The position numbers and the translations under genes are program-made. Below, in pieces: positions 1-5,409 of a stretch of DNA of 5,409 nucleotides. The notes beneath the pieces were generated by a model. The model ran no database searches, had not been told where the DNA came from, and saw nothing but the letters and a program-made list of their open reading frames with translations. Each line of letters opens with the position of its first letter. The stretch's first letter is position 1. This DNA comes from Holophagaceae bacterium UBA706. GTDB taxonomy: Bacteria > Acidobacteriota > Holophagae > Holophagales > Holophagaceae. The stretch is taken from assembly GCA_002298155.1 (NCBI GenBank), contig DBME01000050.1:6700-12108 (forward strand), read 5' to 3'.

Positions 1-45
1 GGGGTCGGCGCCGCCCCCGCCGTGTTCTTCGTGGAGGAACCATGA
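1..45 (+). CDS. C-terminal end of an unidentified upstream gene (partial)
   Basis: The frame beginning at base 1 is open and reads GVGAAPAVFFVEEP before a TGA at 43-45. That stop overlaps the ATG of bshB1 in a typical ATGA junction, the same style of coupling as between bshB1 and tilS, and codon third positions are G/C-rich. This suggests the tail of a co-transcribed gene that starts outside the window. Fourteen residues are too few to assign a family and I do not recognise it. It could also be chance open sequence. Confidence 0.5.
   Translation, partial: GVGAAPAVFFVEEP
33..37 (+). promoter_or_regulatory. Shine-Dalgarno of bshB1
   Basis: A perfect GGAGG lies four bases before the ATG at 42, inside the last codons of the upstream frame. 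It supports this ATG as the start. The motif and spacing are the same as in front of the proposed TTG start of ftsH. Confidence 0.7.
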
Positions 46-749
46 ACAGTCTTGATCTCCTGGTCGTGGGAGCCCACCCCGACGACGCGGAAGTGCACGT
101 GGGCGGCCTGCTCGCGCTCGCGGCGAAACGCGGCCTGCGCGCAGGAATCCTGGACCTCACCGCCGGCGAGCTCGGCAGCCGCGGGGACGCGGCCACGCGC
201 CACGTAGAGGCCATGGAGGCCGCGCGGATCCTCGGCGTCGAGCGCCTCATCCTGGACCTGCCCGACGCGCGGTTCGAGGAGACCGAACCGCACCGCGTCA
301 CGGTGATGTCCAGCCTGCGGGCGCTGAGACCCCGCATCCTGGTGCTGCCCGCCCCCGACGACCGCCACCCCGACCACCGCCGGGCCCACCGCCTCGCCCG
401 GGAAGCGGCCTACTATTCCGGCCTGCGCAACTATCCCTGCGCCGGCGAGCCCTGGCGCCCCGAGGCCATCGCATGGGTGGGCGGCGAGAACCCCGCCCAG
501 CCCGACCTGGTGGTGGACGTGACCGCCGTGTGGGACCAGCGCATGGCCGCCTTCGACGCCTTCGGCAGCCAGTTCCGGGCCGATCCCTCCAAGCCCCCCA
601 CCCGCATCTCCGATCCGGCCTTCCGCCGGGGCGTGGAGGGACGGGCCATGCACTGGGGCTCCCTGATCCGCGCCACCTGGGCCGAGGCCCTGTGGACGGA
701 GCGGCCCGTTGCCGAAGCCCTGACGCGCTTCCTGGGCGGGCTTGCGTGA
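42..749 (+). CDS. bshB1: Bacillithiol biosynthesis deacetylase BshB1 (PIG-L/LmbE family)
   Basis: This is a zinc-dependent cytoplasmic N-deacetylase. In the known pathway it removes the acetyl group from N-acetylglucosaminyl-malate (made by BshA), giving the amine to which BshC adds cysteine to form bacillithiol. The 235 residues match the usual family length. The N-terminus carries the PIG-L signature AHPDDAE (residues 11-17), with H12 and D15 as expected zinc ligands and D14 as the likely base. The second site is HPDH at 109-112, with H112 as the third ligand. BshB1-specific features over other PIG-L enzymes are DLTAGELGSRG after the first strands, the ILGVE..L.LPD stretch, FGSQF near residue 176 and the EGRA/WGSLI segment near the end. 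The start has a GGAGG four bases upstream. The gene overlaps tilS by four bases. bshA and bshC are not in this window, so a role in bacillithiol is inferred; a related sugar deacetylase is the alternative. Confidence 0.87.
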   Translation: MNSLDLLVVGAHPDDAEVHVGGLLALAAKRGLRAGILDLTAGELGSRGDAATRHVEAMEAARILGVERLILDLPDARFEETEPHRVTVMSSLRALRPRILVLPAPDDRHPDHRRAHRLAREAAYYSGLRNYPCAGEPWRPEAIAWVGGENPAQPDLVVDVTAVWDQRMAAFDAFGSQFRADPSKPPTRISDPAFRRGVEGRAMHWGSLIRATWAEALWTERPVAEALTRFLGGLA

Positions 750-1741
750 ACCGGCGGGAGACGCGCTGGCTGGCCGACATCGAGTCCCGGTGCGACGGCG
801 TGCGCGATGGGCGCGTGCTCGTGGCGTGCTCGGGCGGCGGTGATTCCATCGCGCTCCTCTCCTTCCTGTGGTCCATCCGCCGCAACCTGGGCCTGGAGCT
901 GGTGGTGGCCCATGCCCACCACGGCCTGCGCCCCGAGGCCGACGACGAGGCCGAGTTCGTGAGGGCCCTGTGCCGCTCGGGGGACCTGGACCTGGTGGAG
1001 GCCGGCCTGGACGTGAAGGCCCACGCCGCAGCCACCGGCCAGGGCCTGGAGACGGCCGCCCGCGAGCTGCGCTGGAGCTGGCTGGGGGCCCAGGCCCGTT
1101 CCTTCGGCGCGCTGGCCGTGGCCACGGGCCACACCCTGGACGATCACACCGAGACGGTCATGGTGCGCCTGGCCCGGGGCGGCGGGGCCAGATGCCTCAC
1201 GCCCCTCCCGCCCCGCCAGGGCCTGCGCTGGTCCCCCCTCATCCAGGCGCGCCGGGCCGACCTGCGCGCCTACCTTGAAGCCAAGGGGCTTGCGTGGAAG
1301 GAGGATTCCAGCAACCTGGAGCCCTTCACGCCCCGCAACCGCTGGCGCAAGCTGCTGGAGCCCATGCGGTCCGAGGCGCCCGCCCTGGACGGCCATCTCT
1401 GGGAGACCCACCTGCAGGTGGCGGAACTGGCCGCCTTCCGGGACCGCCAGGTGGACGCATGGCGCGGCGCGCGCTGGCAGGCCGGCCCCGGCGGCCTCCA
1501 TCTGGCCCGGGGCTGGGAGGAGCCCGACCTGCGGTGGGTGCTGGACGCCGCCTTCACGGAACTGGGCTGGCCCCGGGAGGCCGCCCTCCTCCGGGACCTC
1601 GCGGCATGGCTGCTCCCCCACCTCGGGCGGCGCCCCGGCAAACCCAAGACCTGGGGGGGCTGGCGCCTCGCCGCGGCCGGGGAAGGATCGCCGGAACCCC
1701 GCCGGGATCCCTTATTTCCATGGTCTTTGACGAGATATTGA
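746..1741 (+). CDS. tilS: tRNA(Ile)-lysidine synthase TilS
   Basis: This is an N-type PP-loop ATPase that adenylates C34 of tRNA-Ile(CAU) and attaches lysine. The tRNA then reads AUA and is charged with isoleucine; the function is normally essential. The PP-loop is SGGGDS at residues 29-34. It is followed by HAHHGLRPEAD (family HxNHGLR), GHTLDDHTETV from 128 (family GHxxDDQxET, with H134 in place of Gln), a GG-containing loop, and the DSSN...RNRWR segment at 187-201 that contacts substrate. I place the start at the GTG at 746, whose last bases overlap the bshB1 stop (GTGA); a GGGCGGG lies five bases upstream. The frame stays open upstream to about 473, but that part lies inside bshB1 and does not resemble TilS. 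The protein is 331 residues, nearer the compact TilS of Aquifex than the roughly 430-residue E. coli form, so the C-terminal tRNA-binding part appears reduced. The catalytic half looks intact. Confidence 0.93.
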   Translation: MNRRETRWLADIESRCDGVRDGRVLVACSGGGDSIALLSFLWSIRRNLGLELVVAHAHHGLRPEADDEAEFVRALCRSGDLDLVEAGLDVKAHAAATGQGLETAARELRWSWLGAQARSFGALAVATGHTLDDHTETVMVRLARGGGARCLTPLPPRQGLRWSPLIQARRADLRAYLEAKGLAWKEDSSNLEPFTPRNRWRKLLEPMRSEAPALDGHLWETHLQVAELAAFRDRQVDAWRGARWQAGPGGLHLARGWEEPDLRWVLDAAFTELGWPREAALLRDLAAWLLPHLGRRPGKPKTWGGWRLAAAGEGSPEPRRDPLFPWSLTRY

Positions 1742-1774
1742 GAACCCCGGGGCCTCCGGCGGCATCCAAAGGTA

Positions 1775-1803
1775 GGAACCCGTCGGGCCATACAGGTTAG
1801 ACT
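1775..1803 (+). promoter_or_regulatory. Possible ftsH promoter (weak)
   Basis: The 97-bp gap before ftsH contains TAGACT at 1798-1803, four of six matches to a sigma-70 -10 box, 35 bases before the proposed TTG start. No convincing TTGACA lies at the right distance. The same stretch can be read as an ECF-type promoter, with GGAAC at 1775-1779 and GTT at 1796-1798 separated by 16 bases. Both readings rest on short matches. No terminator with a T-run is seen after tilS, so read-through from tilS is also possible. Confidence 0.25.
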
Positions 1804-1813
1804 GGATTGTGGC

Positions 1814-1826
1814 GGGGGAGTCCCCC
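1814..1826 (+). other. Small G/C hairpin in the ftsH leader
   Basis: GGGGG at 1814-1818 can pair with CCCCC at 1822-1826 around an AGT triloop; the C-run extends to 1828, so other registers are possible. It ends just before the GGAGG Shine-Dalgarno at 1830-1834 and could affect ribosome access. There is no following T-run, so it is not a standard terminator. It may simply reflect base composition. Confidence 0.3.
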
Positions 1827-1829
1827 CCT

Positions 1830-1834
1830 GGAGG
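1830..1834 (+). promoter_or_regulatory. Shine-Dalgarno deciding the ftsH start
   Basis: The only strong ribosome-binding motif before ftsH is GGAGG here. It is four bases before an in-frame TTG at 1839, the same spacing as at bshB1, but thirteen bases before the first in-frame ATG at 1848. It therefore favours TTG as the start codon. Confidence 0.6.
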
Positions 1835-1838
1835 CAAC

Positions 1839-3767
<1,929 letters not shown>

Positions 3768-3780
3768 CGGGCGCCAGGGC

Positions 3781-5136
3781 GTGACCGCCTCCGGCGTTCC
3801 AGCCTGGCGCACCGCGGCGGGGACCGTCCCGCTCCAGGCCCCCCTGTTCCTGGGCATTCTCAACATCACTCCCGATTCCTTCAGTGACGGGGGGAACTTC
3901 ATGGATCCGGCCCGGGCCCTGGACCAGGCCCGGAGCCTGGTGGCCCAGGGCGCCGGCATGCTCGACCTGGGCGCCGAAAGCACCCGCCCCGGCGCCGCCG
4001 AGGTCTCCCCGTCCGAGGAGTGGGCGCGCCTGGAACCGGTGCTGAAGGCCCTGCGGGACGCGATGCCCGGAGTGCCGCTCAGCCTGGACACCCGCCACGG
4101 CGACGTGGCGGCCCGGGGCATCGCCCTGGGCGTCAGCGTCCTCAACGACGTCACCGGCTTCCAGGACCCCGAGATCCTCCACGTGGCCTGCAACAGCGGC
4201 TGCGGCCTCATCGCCATGCGCAGCCGCACGGAGGGGGGCGCCCTGGTGATGCCCCCCTATGGCCTGGACGACCCCGCCACCGCCGGCGAGACCTTCCGCG
4301 AACTGCGCTTCCTGCGGGATCGCCTGCTGCAGGCCGGCATCGCGCCCCAGCGCATCCTGCTGGACCCGGGCTTCGGGTTCGGCACGACCTTCAACGAGGA
4401 TCTGGCGCTGTGGGATGCCCTCCCCTCCCTCCCCGCCGCCCTGGACTGGCCGGTGGAGAGGTTCTGCATCGGCATCTCCCGCAAGCGCTTCCTGGCCTGG
4501 CGCGCGGGTTCCCCGGCCCTGCCCCCGGCGGAACGCGACGCCCTGGGCGCCAAGGCCCACCTCCAGGCCATCCGCCACGGCTTCCGAATCTTCCGCACCC
4601 ATGCGGTCTCCACCCCGGTCCTGCGGCCCGCGCAGCCCGCGGACGCCGAGGAGGTGGCGCGGGTCCAGGTGGCCTCGTGGCGCGCCACCTACCCCGGCAT
4701 CCTCCCGGAATCGCTCCTGGCCAGCCTCTCCACCGAGACCCAGGCCGCCGCGTTCACCCAGATCCTCGCCACGGCCGGTCCGGACTACAAGCTCTGGCTC
4801 CTGGAGGCCCGCGGCCGGGTCATGGGCTTCGCCGCCGCCGGTCCGGCCCGGGACGCCGCCGGCTCCGGGGAGATCCACGCCATCTACCTCCTGCCCGAAG
4901 CCTGGGACCAGGGCCTCGGCCATGCGCTCCTGGAGCGGGCCCTGGAGGGCCTGAGGGAATCGGGCTTCCCGGAGGCCCGCCTCTGGGTCCTGGAGCGCAA
5001 CACCAGGGGACGCAGATTCTACGAGCGGTACGGGTGGCAGCTGGAAAGCGGATCCCGCACGGAATGGATGGATGGCATCGCCCTGCGCGAAGTCCAGTAC
5101 CGCATGCCCCTGGTTCCGGAGCCCTCCGGACAGTAG
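3781..5136 (+). CDS. folP: Dihydropteroate synthase fused to a C-terminal GNAT acetyltransferase
   Basis: Residues 1 to about 276 form the TIM-barrel enzyme that joins p-aminobenzoate to hydroxymethyl-dihydropterin pyrophosphate, the sulfonamide target in folate synthesis. Visible motifs are GILNITPDSFSDGG (25-38), ESTRPGA (66-72), D103, N122-D123, DPGFGFG with D195, SRKRF with K235, and RTH with R272 and H274. These cover the usual pterin and phosphate contacts. Departures from consensus are R147 in place of the His of MH, T202 in place of the Lys of GFGK, and A275 in place of the Asp of RVHD; the helix that normally ends the barrel is missing. Residues from about 279 form a full GNAT domain. 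It starts with VLRPAQPADAEEV, has acetyl-CoA loop QGLGHA (377-382) after EIHAIYLLP, and ends with the motif B region ERNTRGRRFYERYGW, with Y414 as a likely general acid. Its substrate is unknown. The start is GTG with no clear Shine-Dalgarno, 13 bases after ftsH, which suggests translational coupling. Third-position GC stays high across the join. Confidence 0.92.
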   Translation: MTASGVPAWRTAAGTVPLQAPLFLGILNITPDSFSDGGNFMDPARALDQARSLVAQGAGMLDLGAESTRPGAAEVSPSEEWARLEPVLKALRDAMPGVPLSLDTRHGDVAARGIALGVSVLNDVTGFQDPEILHVACNSGCGLIAMRSRTEGGALVMPPYGLDDPATAGETFRELRFLRDRLLQAGIAPQRILLDPGFGFGTTFNEDLALWDALPSLPAALDWPVERFCIGISRKRFLAWRAGSPALPPAERDALGAKAHLQAIRHGFRIFRTHAVSTPVLRPAQPADAEEVARVQVASWRATYPGILPESLLASLSTETQAAAFTQILATAGPDYKLWLLEARGRVMGFAAAGPARDAAGSGEIHAIYLLPEAWDQGLGHALLERALEGLRESGFPEARLWVLERNTRGRRFYERYGWQLESGSRTEWMDGIALREVQYRMPLVPEPSGQ

Positions 5137-5139
5137 AAT
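5134..5139 (+). promoter_or_regulatory. Possible -10 element for glmM
   Basis: TAGAAT matches the sigma-70 -10 consensus at five of six positions. It overlaps the folP stop codon, about 32 bases before the proposed glmM start. No good -35 box lies 16-18 bases upstream. It resembles the TAGACT found at a similar distance before ftsH. glmM may equally be read through from folP. Confidence 0.25.
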
Positions 5140-5171
5140 CCAGGGAACGAAGACAGGCGACAAGGATGAAC

Positions 5172-5409
5172 ATGGCATTGAAGTATTTCGGCACGGACGG
5201 AGTTCGCGGCAAGGCGTTCGAGACGCCGCTCACCCTGGAGGAGACCGCCCGCTGGGGTGCCGCGTGGGCCCAGGTGGCCCTGGCCCGCGGCATCGAGGAG
5301 ATGGTGATCGGCTGGGATCCCCGCCTCAGCTCGGAGCCCCTGGCCGAGGCCTTCGTGTCCGGCATGGGCGGCCGGCTGCGCTTGTGCATCCTGGGCCTGG
5401 TGCCCACCC
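5172..5409 (+). CDS. glmM: Phosphoglucosamine mutase GlmM, N-terminal part (runs off the window)
   Basis: GlmM interconverts glucosamine-6-phosphate and glucosamine-1-phosphate in the cytoplasm, on the way to UDP-GlcNAc for peptidoglycan and other envelope polymers. The N-terminus MALKYFGTDGVRG is the family hallmark. It is followed by a helical stretch and GWDPRLSSEPLAEAF, the counterpart of the family GRDTRxSG segment, with W where Arg or Lys is usual. Next comes ILGLVPT, the counterpart of the family G(V/L)VPTP. The frame is open to the window edge. The phosphoserine loop (ISASHN) and all later domains lie outside. I chose the ATG at 5172 because AAGGA sits five bases upstream and the length before KYFGTDG fits the family. 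The in-frame ATG at 5166 adds only two residues and is a real alternative, with AGGCGA five bases upstream. ftsH-folP-glmM is a well-known gene order, which supports the call. Confidence 0.95.
   Translation, partial: MALKYFGTDGVRGKAFETPLTLEETARWGAAWAQVALARGIEEMVIGWDPRLSSEPLAEAFVSGMGGRLRLCILGLVPT

Noticed and set aside
473..745. Upstream extension of the tilS frame inside bshB1
   Set aside because: The residues are Arg/Gly/Pro-rich and unlike TilS, which begins properly at the GTG overlapping the bshB1 stop.
1727..1732. TTGACG resembling a -35 box at the end of tilS
   Set aside because: The region 16-18 bases downstream (around 1749-1756) is G/C only and cannot serve as a -10 box.
1744..1751. 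CCCCGGGG palindrome just after tilS, as a terminator
   Set aside because: It is a self-complementary octamer with no loop and no T-run. It does not look like an intrinsic terminator.

Overview
The window is GC-rich bacterial chromosome with almost exclusively G or C at codon third positions. It is packed with housekeeping genes that all read on the + strand. It holds the last codons of an unidentified upstream gene, four complete genes and the beginning of a fifth. The order is (unknown C-terminus) - bshB1 - tilS - ftsH - folP::GNAT - glmM. The tilS-ftsH link is common in Gram-positives and the ftsH-folP-glmM order is classic in proteobacteria. Here both are joined, with a bacillithiol-pathway deacetylase at the front. 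High GC, a BshB1-type enzyme, a membrane FtsH of about 640 residues and this mixed synteny suggest a GC-rich Acidobacteriota (Holophagae/Geothrix-like) as a first guess. Deinococcota is a weaker alternative. This is inference from family knowledge, not a database match.

Layout. Positions 1-1741 form one tightly coupled block: the upstream gene ends in an ATGA overlap with bshB1, and bshB1 ends in a GTGA overlap with tilS. An intergenic gap of about 97 bp follows (1742-1838). It is the only real break in the window and holds weak promoter-like elements, a small G/C hairpin and a good Shine-Dalgarno sequence in front of a probable TTG start for ftsH. ftsH, folP::GNAT and glmM then follow with gaps of 13 and about 35 bp and may be co-transcribed. 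A TAGAAT hexamer over the folP stop codon could give glmM its own promoter.

Functions. BshB1 makes the free amine intermediate of the low-molecular-weight thiol bacillithiol. TilS converts C34 of the AUA-reading tRNA-Ile to lysidine. FtsH is the membrane-anchored AAA+ zinc protease for quality control. FolP makes 7,8-dihydropteroate for folate. GlmM makes glucosamine-1-phosphate for peptidoglycan and other envelope sugars. They share growth and housekeeping roles rather than one pathway.

The most unusual item is folP. Its reading frame does not stop at the end of the dihydropteroate synthase barrel but runs, with almost no linker, into a complete GNAT N-acetyltransferase domain. The synthase half also departs from the family consensus at several conserved spots and lacks the usual last helix. 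Apart from this fusion the window looks ordinary. I see no mobile elements, CRISPR arrays, RNA genes or defence genes.
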